From the NCBI GenBank assembly GCA_019422485.1, contig JAHZDG010000005.1, positions 48,621 to 69,880 of the forward strand: a DNA stretch of 21,260 nucleotides, given 5' to 3'. The translations under genes and the position numbers were made by a program. Below, one piece after another: positions 1 through 8,117 of the stretch (positions are counted from its first letter, which is position 1; each line of letters begins with the position of its first letter). The notes under the pieces were generated by a model, which worked only from the letters and a program-made list of their open reading frames with translations, had not been told where the DNA came from and did no database searches. The DNA comes from Alistipes sp. (GTDB lineage Bacteria; Bacteroidota; Bacteroidia; Bacteroidales; Rikenellaceae).

Positions 1-1856
1 TCTCGAAATCGGGGGGGCGGCTTTTCTTCGGGACCTCTCCGGAACCGCGTCAGAAAGATACGACCATCCTGGCCTCCAATCGCCCCGATGTGCAGGTGTG
101 GAGTTGGGACGAACCGGTGCAGTACACCGTACAGCAGTATAACTTGCAGCAGGATCTCAAGAAAAGTTACCGGGCTCTGTATGATTTGGCTCAAAACAAA
201 CTGATGCAGTTGGCCGATCCGTCTCTGCCCGATCTGATTCTCGATGTCGACAGCGAGGCTCCGGTAGCGCTGTTGTCGGGAAGCGAACGTTATTCGCTCT
301 CCTCGATGTGGGAAGGACGTACCCGCAGCGATTATTACACCGTGTCGTTGCAGACGGGGGAACGTAAGTTGCTGGCCGAGGCTGACTACAGTAACTATCG
401 CTTGTCTCCGACCGGCAAATACGCCTATGCCTACGCTCAGACCGACAGCTGTTGGTATACGATTTCGCTGGCTGACGGACAGCGTCACCAGCTGACCTCG
501 CCCGACCGCTTTGTGGCCTGGGACGAAGAGAACGACGAACCGGATTATCCGGGAGCTTACGGTGCGGCCGGATGGACCGATGGGGATCGTTATCTGTTGA
601 TTTATGACCGTTACGATTTGTGGCGTTTCGATCCCATGGGGGCATCCGAACCGGTGCGTCTGACCACGGACGGTCGCGAAAAACAGATGCAGTATCGGTT
701 GCGGCAGCTGGATCCCGAAGCCCGGACGATAGATCTTTCCAAACCCTATCTGATGGTGGGTTTCGACGAACGGACCAAAGGTTACGGATATTATGAAGCC
801 CGTCTCGATCGGCCGGGCGTTCCGACGGTGCTGATGGCCGGCAATTATATGTTGGGGTCACCGCTCAAGGCGAAAAAGGCCGATCAGGTGATTTTCACGA
901 TCGAAAGTTTCGAACGTTTTCCGGATCTGCATTATGCCGACCTGACTTTCAAAAGTCCGGTACAGATCAGTCACGGCGATCTCCAGCAGAAACCTTTCTT
1001 GTGGGGGACGGCCGAACTGGTTTCGTGGATTTCGCTGGATGGCCGCCGTCTGGAAGGGGTGGTCTACAAACCGGCCAATTTCGACCCCTCGAAAAAGTAT
1101 CCGTTGTTGGTCAATTTCTATGAACGCAATGCGAATACCTTGTATAATTTCCGGATGCCGGAAGCACACCGCTCTTCGATTGACTACCACTTCTACAACA
1201 GTCACGAATATATTGTCTTCAATCCGGATATTCGTTACCGGGAAGGTTATCCGGGCGAAAGCTGCTATAATTGCGTGATGCCGGGTATTTCGATGCTGCT
1301 TGCTCAGGGGTATATCGACGAAAAAGCCATCGGTGCGCAGGGGCACAGCTGGGGCGGTTATCAGGTGGCCTATCTGGCGACGCGGACCAATCTGTTCGCC
1401 GCCATCGAATCGGGGGCTCCGGTTGTGAATATGTTCAGTGCCTATGGCGGCATCCGCTGGGGGTCGGGTCTGGCCCGGGCCTTCCAATATGAACACACCC
1501 AGAGCCGACAGGGCGGAACCCCTTGGACCACTCCGATGCGCTATTTCGAAAATTCGCCCTTGTTCACGATGGACAAGGTGAATACGCCGATTCTGATCAT
1601 GCACAACGATTCGGACGGTCATGTGCCCTGGTACCAGGGGATCGAATATTTCGTAGCCATGAAGCGTCTGGGAAAACCCTGCTGGTTGCTGAACTATACG
1701 GGTGAACCGCATTGGCCGACCCGGATGGCGAATAAAATCGATTTCCAAACCCGTATGTTCCAGTTCTTCGATCATTTCCTGAAGCATCAGCCTGCTCCGA
1801 AATGGCTGGATGAGGGTCTTCCTGCGGTCGATCAACCGTATGAATTAGGCTATTGA
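1..1856 (+). CDS. S9-family (prolyl oligopeptidase-like) serine peptidase, 5' truncated
   Basis: The reading frame is open from position 3, so the start lies upstream of the window; a GTG at 90 is in frame but is not the start. The visible part has an N-terminal beta-propeller-like region of repeated strands (to about 1000) and a C-terminal alpha/beta-hydrolase domain. The catalytic triad of family S9 is visible: Ser in GHSWGG (codon 1347), Asp in SDGHVPW (codon 1614) and His in GEPHW (codon 1710). Known members cleave short peptides, often N-terminal dipeptides or after proline, in the periplasm or cytoplasm. The missing 5' end hides any signal peptide, so location is unknown. The stop is TGA at 1854, followed by a good terminator, so this is the last gene of its transcript. 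Family assignment is firm; exact specificity (DPP-like or acylaminoacyl-like) is open. Confidence 0.9.
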   Translation, partial: SKSGGRLFFGTSPEPRQKDTTILASNRPDVQVWSWDEPVQYTVQQYNLQQDLKKSYRALYDLAQNKLMQLADPSLPDLILDVDSEAPVALLSGSERYSLSSMWEGRTRSDYYTVSLQTGERKLLAEADYSNYRLSPTGKYAYAYAQTDSCWYTISLADGQRHQLTSPDRFVAWDEENDEPDYPGAYGAAGWTDGDRYLLIYDRYDLWRFDPMGASEPVRLTTDGREKQMQYRLRQLDPEARTIDLSKPYLMVGFDERTKGYGYYEARLDRPGVPTVLMAGNYMLGSPLKAKKADQVIFTIESFERFPDLHYADLTFKSPVQISHGDLQQKPFLWGTAELVSWISLDGRRLEGVVYKPANFDPSKKYPLLVNFYERNANTLYNFRMPEAHRSSIDYHFYNSHEYIVFNPDIRYREGYPGESCYNCVMPGISMLLAQGYIDEKAIGAQGHSWGGYQVAYLATRTNLFAAIESGAPVVNMFSAYGGIRWGSGLARAFQYEHTQSRQGGTPWTTPMRYFENSPLFTMDKVNTPILIMHNDSDGHVPWYQGIEYFVAMKRLGKPCWLLNYTGEPHWPTRMANKIDFQTRMFQFFDHFLKHQPAPKWLDEGLPAVDQPYELGY

Positions 1857-1880
1857 TTCGTTGGGAAAACGAGCTAGAGG

Positions 1881-1915
1881 CGCAGCTCCGGAGATTCCGG
1901 GGCTGCGTTTGTTTT
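1881..1915 (+). terminator. Rho-independent terminator of the S9 peptidase gene
   Basis: An 11-bp stem with one G-U pair (CGCAGCTCCGG at 1881-1891 with CCGGGGCTGCG at 1897-1907), a 5-nt loop and then TTTGTTTT. It starts 25 bp after the stop codon. Confidence 0.85.
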
Positions 1916-2019
1916 GGACGGCAGGGAGAAGCGGATTGATCGGGGAAATTCGGAGTGTCAGATCGGGACGGCGAGACTGATTCTGTAGGTAAAACACAAT
2001 AATTCAGGGAATAGGAACG

Positions 2020-2042
2020 TATTATAGGGGTATTATATAATA
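2020..2042. promoter_or_regulatory. AT-rich repeat/palindrome upstream of the fimbrillin gene (candidate regulatory site)
   Basis: The 321-bp gap 1857-2177 holds the preceding terminator and, apart from this element, nothing I can assign. TATTATA occurs at 2020 and again at 2031 (11 bp apart), and 2031-2042 is a perfect 12-bp palindrome, TATTATATAATA. I found no convincing TAnnTTTG -7 box before the next gene. A regulator site or promoter region is possible, but the element is AT-rich and could arise by chance. Confidence 0.3.
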
Positions 2043-2177
2043 TTGGGAAGATATGGCCCGCGGATGACTCGGGCGTGTGTTTCTCCTTTGGGATATTTCA
2101 TTCTCGGAAGGAGCGATGGAAAGTGAAATATTAGAAACGATATCATTTTATGATTACCTATTTTTATCTAATTAACT

Positions 2178-3161
2178 ATGAAAATGAAAATGCAAAAAAG
2201 CGGGATCGTGGCTTTAGCGGTCCTGGGATGGGTCGGATGTTCTAAATCGTCTTATGATGCTCCGTCGGATACGGTTCTGACCCCCGATTTGTCCGCACCT
2301 ATTGTGTTGAACGCTGCGATTAATGTGCACACTCAAATCAAGGCCATTACGGGTCCGGTGAACGGTTCGGCCTTCCCGGAAAGTACGGAAGATGTATTCC
2401 GGTTACGCGCTTATGCCGGAGCTTCGGTCCCGACGGATTGGAGCGATGCGGCAATTTATGACGGGATGAACGATCTGCAGGTCAATAGCGGAAGCAGCAG
2501 TGAGCTTTCCCTCTCTACGCCGAAGTATTATCCTTCGGATGCCTCGAAGAAGCTCTATTTCTATGCCTGGGCTCCGGCTGCCGGTTCGATTACAGCCGGA
2601 GGGGATGGTTCGGCTCCTGTGGCCAACTATACGTTGACCGGACAGGAAGACATCCTCTGGGCGAAAGATGATCGGGGTATTGCCAAAGATGTGCCCTCGC
2701 AAAGTGATCAGCCGGCTTTGAATTTTGCCCATAAACTGAAACAGGTGAAGTTCAAGTTGGTGAAGGACGCCTCTTTTGAGGAGGGGCAAAAGGTGACCTC
2801 GATCAAGATTACCCAGGTGAATACCTCCGCGAAATTGGATCTGAGCAATGGTACCCTGACTTTTGACGGCAGCGCCGATCAGGAGTTGGTCTATCCGATC
2901 GATACGGGAACGGATGATGCCATTACGGAGGAAGGTACGGAGATGACTTCGTGTGTCATGTTTGAGCCGGGAGCGACCTTTACGCTGAGTGTGACGGTCG
3001 GGGAGGTCGAATACAGCGGCATTACGGTTTCGTTGAGTGATGGCGGGGGTGCCGGCAACAGTTATCTGGTTACCTTGACCTTCAAACGAAATGATATTGT
3101 GCCGACAGCCTCCATTACGGATTGGGTGCCCGGAGCGGAGGCCGGCGTTGATATTATGTAG
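2178..3161 (+). CDS. Fimbrillin-family (Mfa1-like) lipoprotein
   Basis: This 327-residue exported lipoprotein has a lysine-rich N-terminus, a hydrophobic stretch and a lipobox-like WVGC with the acylated Cys at residue 21. The body fits the Bacteroidota fimbrillin-like family (Mfa_like_1 type). It has a strand-rich N-terminal half, the TGQEDILWA segment, the LNFAHKLKQVKFKL segment typical of the domain junction, and a C-terminal ASITDWVPG strand. Such proteins are lipidated, moved to the cell surface and either form fimbrial subunits or act as lone surface adhesins. No fimbrial anchor, tip or assembly gene lies next to it, so a lone surface protein is as likely as a fimbrial subunit. Two further Met codons (residues 3 and 5) could be starts; all keep the signal peptide. 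A terminator follows. Confidence 0.8.
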   Translation: MKMKMQKSGIVALAVLGWVGCSKSSYDAPSDTVLTPDLSAPIVLNAAINVHTQIKAITGPVNGSAFPESTEDVFRLRAYAGASVPTDWSDAAIYDGMNDLQVNSGSSSELSLSTPKYYPSDASKKLYFYAWAPAAGSITAGGDGSAPVANYTLTGQEDILWAKDDRGIAKDVPSQSDQPALNFAHKLKQVKFKLVKDASFEEGQKVTSIKITQVNTSAKLDLSNGTLTFDGSADQELVYPIDTGTDDAITEEGTEMTSCVMFEPGATFTLSVTVGEVEYSGITVSLSDGGGAGNSYLVTLTFKRNDIVPTASITDWVPGAEAGVDIM

Positions 3162-3187
3162 CCACTTTGGGGAGAATCAATACCGAA

Positions 3188-3212
3188 CCTGACGAATATA
3201 GGCTTCGTCAGG
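3188..3212 (+). repeat. Inverted repeat (stem-loop) after the fimbrillin gene
   Basis: CCTGACGAA (3188-3196) and TTCGTCAGG (3204-3212) form a perfect 9-bp stem with a 7-nt loop, 26 bp after the stop codon and ahead of the real terminator. There is no T-run after it, so it may be an RNA-stability element or a protein site. Confidence 0.5.
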
Positions 3213-3233
3213 TAGGTATGGTTCGAGTGTAAG

Positions 3234-3273
3234 CCGGGAAAGGTGATCTGTTCGGATCCTTTTCCCGGTTTTT
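3234..3273 (+). terminator. Rho-independent terminator of the fimbrillin gene
   Basis: CCGGGAAAGG at 3234 pairs with CCTTTTCCCGG ending at 3268, with an inner GATC pairing extending the stem with a bulge. TTTTT follows at 3269-3273. Confidence 0.8.
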
Positions 3274-3388
3274 CGTTTGGGAACTTAATGAGAAGATTTT
3301 GACTGTAGTTATGTTTTAAGGATGATTTCGCTTCTTATGAAAACGGGAGATAGGACTTTTCTTGGTTAAATAGGGGAATGAAAAATAA

Positions 3389-3418
3389 ATTTTTGAGTAA
3401 ATCATTGTTTTTGAGTAA
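3389..3418 (+). repeat. 12-bp direct repeat in the promoter region of the DUF4251 gene
   Basis: TTTTTGAGTAAA occurs exactly twice, at 3389-3400 and 3407-3418, with starts 18 bp apart. An AAAATTTG at 3418-3425 is one mismatch from the -7 consensus TAnnTTTG, so the repeat would cover the upstream promoter half and could be an operator. The rest of the 296-bp gap (3162-3457) contains only the stem-loop and terminator listed separately. Confidence 0.45.
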
Positions 3419-3457
3419 AAATTTGTTTAATTTTAGAGAAACTAATCCAGAAAAGCC

Positions 3458-3967
3458 ATGAAAAAGAACCTATTCATTTCTTGCCTGTTCGTGATGTTTC
3501 TCGGACTGGCAAGCGCTTTTGCCGCCAAACCTACTGCAGCTCAGATAGAACAGGCTGCCGCTGTGAGAAAAGCAATGGCTGAGAGCCGGGATTATACGTT
3601 GTATATCAACCGTGGAGCCAATAATACACGAGGTGGGAGTATTCCTATTGCTGCGGTTGTTCGTATAGAAGGGTCCGAAGTGTATTCATCTTTACCTTAT
3701 TGGGGTGATGCACGCAACACTGCTTTTTCCTCTTCTGATGCCGCGATGCGATTTACCGCAAACATTACGGAGTATGAAGTGACGGAAGGTAAAAAAAACA
3801 AAACGCTAGTCTCCTTGACTGCGGTAAATCCAGGAGGACAGACTTACAAATTGCGTTTTGAAATTTTCTATAATGGACGTGTCGATCTGTCAACCAGTGG
3901 TTCCAATGTGCAACCGATGAGTTATTCGGGGGTGATCGGCCCCACGACTGATGGAGATACGGAATAA
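3458..3967 (+). CDS. DUF4251-family exported protein
   Basis: This 169-residue protein has a clear signal peptide (MKKN, a hydrophobic core, then cleavage near ASAFA at residue 22) and so is probably periplasmic or outer-membrane associated. The core pattern GSEVYSSLPYWGDA, then an FTANITEYEV strand, then YKLRFEIFYNGRVDLS matches my knowledge of DUF4251, a small Bacteroidota-specific family with no assigned function. Cys9 lies inside the hydrophobic core and is not a lipobox. The gene is more AT-rich than its neighbours and stands alone, with its own upstream repeat-bearing promoter region and a strong terminator 24 bp after the stop. The only in-frame start next to the signal peptide is the ATG at 3458. 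Confidence 0.8.
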   Translation: MKKNLFISCLFVMFLGLASAFAAKPTAAQIEQAAAVRKAMAESRDYTLYINRGANNTRGGSIPIAAVVRIEGSEVYSSLPYWGDARNTAFSSSDAAMRFTANITEYEVTEGKKNKTLVSLTAVNPGGQTYKLRFEIFYNGRVDLSTSGSNVQPMSYSGVIGPTTDGDTE

Positions 3968-3991
3968 CGATCAGCGTGTAGTATGATATGG

Positions 3992-4022
3992 AAAAGGGGC
4001 TGCATTTGGGCAGCCCCTTTTT
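3992..4022 (+). terminator. Rho-independent terminator of the DUF4251 gene
   Basis: A perfect 8-bp core stem (GGGGCTGC 3996-4003 with GCAGCCCC 4010-4017) is extended by AAAA/TTTT pairs on each side and ends in a T-run. Confidence 0.9.
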
Positions 4023-4137
4023 GTCGGGAGGGTATGTTGGCGAATGTTGACGAGGAAAGTGGAGGTATGTTTTTTGTGGTTTTGGGGCGCTTGAAACAAG
4101 GGTTTTTTAGAGAAAAACAAGAGTTTATGAATATCTG

Positions 4138-4169
4138 TTTGGTGAAATCCGAAAAAACATATATCTTTG
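4138..4169 (+). promoter_or_regulatory. Bacteroidota-type promoter of tRNA-Cys
   Basis: The -33 element TTTG (4138-4141), a 20-bp spacer and a perfect -7 element TATCTTTG (4162-4169) fit the Bacteroidota consensus TTTG-N19-21-TAnnTTTG. Transcription would start near 4176, a few bases before the mature tRNA. Confidence 0.8.
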
Positions 4170-4184
4170 CCTCCCGTTAGAGAG

Positions 4185-4255
4185 GGTCTGATGGCCGAGT
4201 GGCTAGGCACAGCTCTGCAAAAGCTGCTACAGCGGTTCGATTCCGCTTCAGACCT
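4185..4255 (+). tRNA. tRNA-Cys (GCA)
   Basis: A full cloverleaf can be drawn. The acceptor stem GGTCTGA (4185-4191) pairs perfectly with TCAGACC (4248-4254). The anticodon stem CAGCT/AGCTG closes the loop CTGCAAA, giving anticodon GCA at 4217-4219. The variable loop is 4 nt, and the T-arm is AGCGG-TTCGATT-CCGCT. The discriminator base at 4255 is T (U73), the known cysteine identity base. CCA is not encoded. It is a single gene with its own promoter and terminator. Confidence 0.97.
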
Positions 4256-4256
4256 C

Positions 4257-4291
4257 AAAACGCCTTACAAAATTTTGTAAGGCGTTTTTTT
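4257..4291 (+). terminator. Symmetric terminator between tRNA-Cys and the convergent mgtA-porin operon
   Basis: The perfect palindrome at 4257-4288 (arms AAAACGCCTTACAAAA and its complement) directly follows the tRNA and ends in seven Ts. On the minus strand it also ends in a T-run, so it can serve the converging porin gene that stops at 4409. Between 4292 and 4408 I see only an imperfect GCAGA/TCTGC stem and no gene. Confidence 0.9.
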
Positions 4292-4408
4292 ATGCTAGCA
4301 GGCTGTGTAGGTCTGATCATTGGGGTGTCGAAATCAACCGGATCCATTGTTTCTCATACTTGGCAGATGATTCTGAGAAAATCATTCTGCAGTTATTGAA
4401 AGTCCATA

Positions 4409-5422
4409 TCATAAGGAGATATTTAATCGCATTAAGGCAACGCTTTTAAATCCGTAAGAACCTTGGATGAGATGTATGGCGGGTTGAAGGTTCACGTGAT
4501 GCGATACCGTAATTTTGCCCGTTAATTCTGAGGCAAACTCTTTTACTCCGGAGAAAACGGCACAATCGGAGAATACTCCTATTTCAGCCTTACGGAACCG
4601 CATGACCAGCCCCAATCCTCCGAACAGGTGACACCACATATTGGAAGGGAATGCCGCAGAATATTGAGCAAGGAGGGATAGTTGAGGAGTGAGTTGTTGT
4701 TCAATATACCCCCATAAGGCTCCACTTATCGATTTTTTCTCCGTTTGTTCCTGAAAAGCAGGAAACCCATGATATAAAACACCGCCAAAATGATAGCTAC
4801 TTCCATGGCTCTGATAGTTTAATGAGGTGATTCCGAATAATCCATCCGCTGCGGGACAAAAGCGAAATAGGGAGTTGCCTCCAGTGAATCCGTTGTACCC
4901 TCGGCCATTGTATACAGAGGCTTGTATTTTCCATGACTCCATGTCGAGTTCATAATGAATGCCAAGCGATGACAGCGGGTAGTTGGCAATCGGGAAATTG
5001 GCTGAAATGGTTGGGAAAATACCGCAGGAACTATTCGTAAAAAGAGAAGTGACAGGAGAGTTGAAATAATCCTCATTCAGGTTGCGTATGCCGGCAAAGA
5101 GGTGAGAATTTCCCAGACTAAAGGTTAGACCTGCAACCGCTAATGAGAAAGGAAGATTTTCCTCTTCGATGTTTGAAAAGGTCTGCAGATCGTCAATCAG
5201 TCGCTCTGATCGAGTCTTGGCAATGCTGATTGAACGGAGGTCGAACCGAATTTTGGAACATATATGCTGGGAGAACGTTAATTTTAATAGGTTTACGTGA
5301 TTCAGATTTGCAAAATCGGTTTGCAGTTCTGTTGTGTATTCAATTCCGCATGTCGTTTGGGCTGCGAGAGGGTGGCAGCTCAAGGCTGCCACCGCCATTA
5401 TCATGTGGGTCCACTGTTTCAT
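4409..5422 (-). CDS. Porin-like outer-membrane beta-barrel protein, co-transcribed with mgtA
   Basis: This 337-residue protein has a signal peptide (hydrophobic MIMAVAAL, probable cleavage at LAA-QTT near residue 21). A long run of alternating amphipathic strands, rich in aromatic residues, Gly and Ser, follows; this is the pattern of an outer-membrane barrel. The middle part (SANFPIANYPLSSLG, later GLFGITSLNYQ) reminds me of the carbohydrate-selective porin OprB group, but the match is weak and substrate cannot be read from it. The ATG lies 3 bp after the mgtA stop, so the two genes are almost certainly co-transcribed and probably translationally coupled. That placement suggests a role in letting Mg2+ or another substrate cross the outer membrane. 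Base composition is more AT-rich than mgtA. Barrel: fairly sure; family: moderate; function: inference. Confidence 0.6.
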   Translation of the reverse strand: MKQWTHMIMAVAALSCHPLAAQTTCGIEYTTELQTDFANLNHVNLLKLTFSQHICSKIRFDLRSISIAKTRSERLIDDLQTFSNIEEENLPFSLAVAGLTFSLGNSHLFAGIRNLNEDYFNSPVTSLFTNSSCGIFPTISANFPIANYPLSSLGIHYELDMESWKIQASVYNGRGYNGFTGGNSLFRFCPAADGLFGITSLNYQSHGSSYHFGGVLYHGFPAFQEQTEKKSISGALWGYIEQQLTPQLSLLAQYSAAFPSNMWCHLFGGLGLVMRFRKAEIGVFSDCAVFSGVKEFASELTGKITVSHHVNLQPAIHLIQGSYGFKSVALMRLNISL

Positions 5423-5425
5423 GCA

Positions 5426-8068
5426 TTACAACCATGTGTTGAAGCGTTTTACATACCAATTCTTTACCATTTGTGTCAGTACGCAGTAAGCCAGCAGGGT
5501 GACGATTAACCAGGGGAAGTAACTCCATGGCAGTGCAACCAACCCGATGGAGGCTCCGAAGGGGGTGAACGGAATGATGATCCCGATGATCATGATGGAA
5601 AAGGTCATGCTCAAGACCGGCCATGAAGCGCGACTCTGGAAAAACGGCACTTTGCGTGTACGGATCATGTGCACGATCAGCGTCTGGGATAACAGCCCTT
5701 CGATGAACCATCCTGACTGGAAAAGGGCCTGCATGTCCATCGATTGGCATTTGAAGATATACCACATCAGCAAATAGGTCGTGATGTCGAAAATCGAACT
5801 GATCGGTCCGATCCAGATCATGAACCGGCTCAATCCGGAGGCATCCCATTTGCGCGGTTTGCGCAGGTATTCCGCATCCATTCGGTCGAAAGGGATGGTT
5901 GTTTGCGAGATATCGTACAACAGGTTCTGAATCAGAAGATGGATCGGCATCATGGGCAGGAACGGCAGAAAGGCGCTGGCCACCATTACGCTGAACATGT
6001 TGCCGAAATTTGAACTCGCCGTCATCTTGATGTATTTTACGATATTGCCAAAGGTGCGGCGACCTTCGATGACGCCCTCTTTGAGCACCATTAGATCCTT
6101 CTCCAAAAGAATGATGTCGGCGCTTTCCTTCGCAATGTCGACTGCAGAATCGACCGAAATGCCTATGTCCGATTGACGCAGTGCTGCCGCATCGTTGATG
6201 CCGTCTCCCAAAAAACCGACCGTATGTTGTTGGTTCTGCAACAAGGTGATGATTTGGGTTTTCTGCAACGGCGTGACTTTTGAGAAGACGGATGTTTCTT
6301 GAACGGCTTGCTGCAAGGCGTCACCCTCCAGGGCTTCCAGTTCTCTCCCTGTGAGGGCTTTCCCGGAAATGCCTACTTGCCGGGCGATGGTACGCACTAC
6401 TGCATCGTTGTCTCCCGAGAGTACTTTGACTTCGATACCGTAGTTCTGGAGTTGTCTGATCGCACTGGCTGCCGAAGGTTTTGGGGGATCCAGAAAGGCC
6501 AGGAATCCGATCAGCACCATATCGCTTTCGTCTTCGACCGAGAAATTGTTCTCTTTGCTTAGAAAACTCTTGTGTGCCACCGCCAGTACGCGCAGCCCCT
6601 GATGGTTCATTCGCTGACAAATGGTTTCAGCGGTTTTCCTCAGTTCCGGGGTGAATGCACAAACCCTCCCCTGAACTTCGGTATGAGAACAGATCTCCAG
6701 CATCTCTTCTACGGCTCCCTTGGTGACGATCTGTCGTTTGCCGGCATTGTCTTCCACCACGACCGACATCCGACGACGGGTAAAGTCAAAGGGAATTTCA
6801 TCCACTTTCCGATAATTATCTTTCATCGACTCCAAATCGAGATCCCGGACATGGGAGAGAATGGCTCGATCCATCAGATTTTTCAACCCGGTCTGGAAAA
6901 AGCTGTTGAAATAGGCATGGCGGAGAATCCGTTTGGGGTTATCGTCGCTTCCATCGGCGTTGATGTATTTTTCGAGGACGATTTGGTCACAGGTCAGGGT
7001 GCCGGTTTTGTCCGTACAAAGGACATTCATGGCGCCGAAATTCTGGATGGCATTCAAATCTTTGACGATCACCTTTTTTTTCGACATCGAAATCGCTCCT
7101 TTGGACAGGTTGGCGGTAACGATCATGGGAAGCATTTCGGGGGTCAGGCCGACGGCAACCGTTACGGCGAAAATGAAAGCATCGAACCAGTCCCCCTTGG
7201 TGAGGCCGTTGACCAGAAAAACGAAGGGAACCATGATGAGCATGAATCGGATGAGCAACATGCTTACCCGGGCAATGCCTTTGTCGAAGGCTGTGGCCGC
7301 CCGATGGCCGACAATGGATTTGGCAATGGTTCCCAGGTAGGTGTTGTTACCTGTTTCAAATACAATGGCGGTGGCGGATCCGCTGATGACATTGGAGCCC
7401 ATGTAACAGATGTTGTCCAACTCGACCACGCTGCCTTTTGCGTATTTTTTGCTGTGGGCCTCGGGTTGTTTTTCGATCGGTTCGGATTCGCCGGTTAGCG
7501 AAGCTTGACTGACAAAAAGATCCTTCGTTTCGATGATTCGAATATCGGCCGGGATCATGTCGCCCGCTGCCAGCATGACGATGTCGCCGGGAACCAGTTC
7601 TTCGATGGGAATTTCGGAGACTCCCTTTCCTTGACGTCGTACCGAGCAGGTGTTTTTGACCATTTTTTGCAGGGCTTCGCTCGACAGGCTGGCCTTCCAG
7701 TCCTGCCAAAAACGAATGATGGCGCTGAGAAGAATCATGGTCGCGATGATGATGATCGACGTCCAGTCTTTCTCGTCGGGTTTCGCCATCCATACGTCGA
7801 GAAAATAGGTGATGACGATGAGGGTCGTTAGAATCCCGATAAAAGGATTGATGAATGCCTTGATAAATATGGTGACGGGGTTCTTTCGTTTTTCGTGCTC
7901 GACTTCATTTTTTCCGTAGTATGATTGTCGTCGCTCTACCTCTTTGGGACAAAGGCCGGAAGGCGTCGTTTGAAAATAGCTGTAAGCCATGGCGAGCGGT
8001 TGGGTTGCTGCCAGAAATACCTTTTCGGCATTGAACGTGAACCGTGTTTTGTTTCCTTTCTTCCACAT
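5426..8068 (-). CDS. mgtA: Magnesium-translocating P-type ATPase (MgtA/MgtB type)
   Basis: This P-type ATPase imports Mg2+ across the inner membrane. From the ATG at 8068 it has 880 residues, close to E. coli MgtA (898). Visible motifs are TGES at 192-195 (actuator domain), DKTGTLT with the phosphorylated Asp353, and GDGINDAA at about 621-628 (hinge). The subfamily-specific stretch MTASSNFGNMFSVMVASA then leads into LPMMPIHLLIQNLLYDISQ, which marks MgtA rather than Ca2+ or heavy-metal pumps. Ten membrane helices are expected. A GTG at 8110 would add 14 residues, but it lies at the likely -7 promoter box, so I chose the ATG at 8068. There is no Shine-Dalgarno, normal for the phylum. Upstream are four regulator-type repeats and a two-component system; a porin-like gene follows at once. 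Confidence 0.95.
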   Translation of the reverse strand: MWKKGNKTRFTFNAEKVFLAATQPLAMAYSYFQTTPSGLCPKEVERRQSYYGKNEVEHEKRKNPVTIFIKAFINPFIGILTTLIVITYFLDVWMAKPDEKDWTSIIIIATMILLSAIIRFWQDWKASLSSEALQKMVKNTCSVRRQGKGVSEIPIEELVPGDIVMLAAGDMIPADIRIIETKDLFVSQASLTGESEPIEKQPEAHSKKYAKGSVVELDNICYMGSNVISGSATAIVFETGNNTYLGTIAKSIVGHRAATAFDKGIARVSMLLIRFMLIMVPFVFLVNGLTKGDWFDAFIFAVTVAVGLTPEMLPMIVTANLSKGAISMSKKKVIVKDLNAIQNFGAMNVLCTDKTGTLTCDQIVLEKYINADGSDDNPKRILRHAYFNSFFQTGLKNLMDRAILSHVRDLDLESMKDNYRKVDEIPFDFTRRRMSVVVEDNAGKRQIVTKGAVEEMLEICSHTEVQGRVCAFTPELRKTAETICQRMNHQGLRVLAVAHKSFLSKENNFSVEDESDMVLIGFLAFLDPPKPSAASAIRQLQNYGIEVKVLSGDNDAVVRTIARQVGISGKALTGRELEALEGDALQQAVQETSVFSKVTPLQKTQIITLLQNQQHTVGFLGDGINDAAALRQSDIGISVDSAVDIAKESADIILLEKDLMVLKEGVIEGRRTFGNIVKYIKMTASSNFGNMFSVMVASAFLPFLPMMPIHLLIQNLLYDISQTTIPFDRMDAEYLRKPRKWDASGLSRFMIWIGPISSIFDITTYLLMWYIFKCQSMDMQALFQSGWFIEGLLSQTLIVHMIRTRKVPFFQSRASWPVLSMTFSIMIIGIIIPFTPFGASIGLVALPWSYFPWLIVTLLAYCVLTQMVKNWYVKRFNTWL

Positions 8069-8109
8069 AACCGACTGTTTTTGAGTTTTACGATTCGATT
8101 TTGGCGCCA

Positions 8110-8117
8110 CAAAAGTG
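8110..8117 (-). promoter_or_regulatory. mgtA: Candidate -7 promoter element of the mgtA-porin operon
   Basis: On the minus strand 8117-8110 reads CACTTTTG, 7 of 8 matches to TAnnTTTG. It lies 23 bp downstream of the nearest TTAGAA repeat and 41 bp upstream of the ATG at 8068. No TTTG -33 element is present at the right distance, as expected of an activator-dependent promoter. Confidence 0.5.

Noticed and set aside
4185..4291. tRNA-Cys 3' end as an integration (att) site
   Set aside because: I found no second copy of the tRNA 3' end, no integrase and no genes of phage or plasmid type in the window.
3983..4399. Small plus-strand open frames at 3983-4180 and 4199-4399
   Set aside because: The first contains the DUF4251 terminator hairpin and the tRNA promoter; the second runs through the tRNA-Cys and its terminator.
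6572..7498. A 308-codon open frame on the plus strand inside mgtA
   Set aside because: It lies wholly antisense to the ATPase, and its composition follows from the opposite frame.
8069..8110. GTG at 8110 as the mgtA start, adding 14 residues
   Set aside because: It coincides with the candidate -7 promoter box and directly follows a terminator T-run. The added residues are not needed for any MgtA domain, so the ATG at 8068 is preferred.
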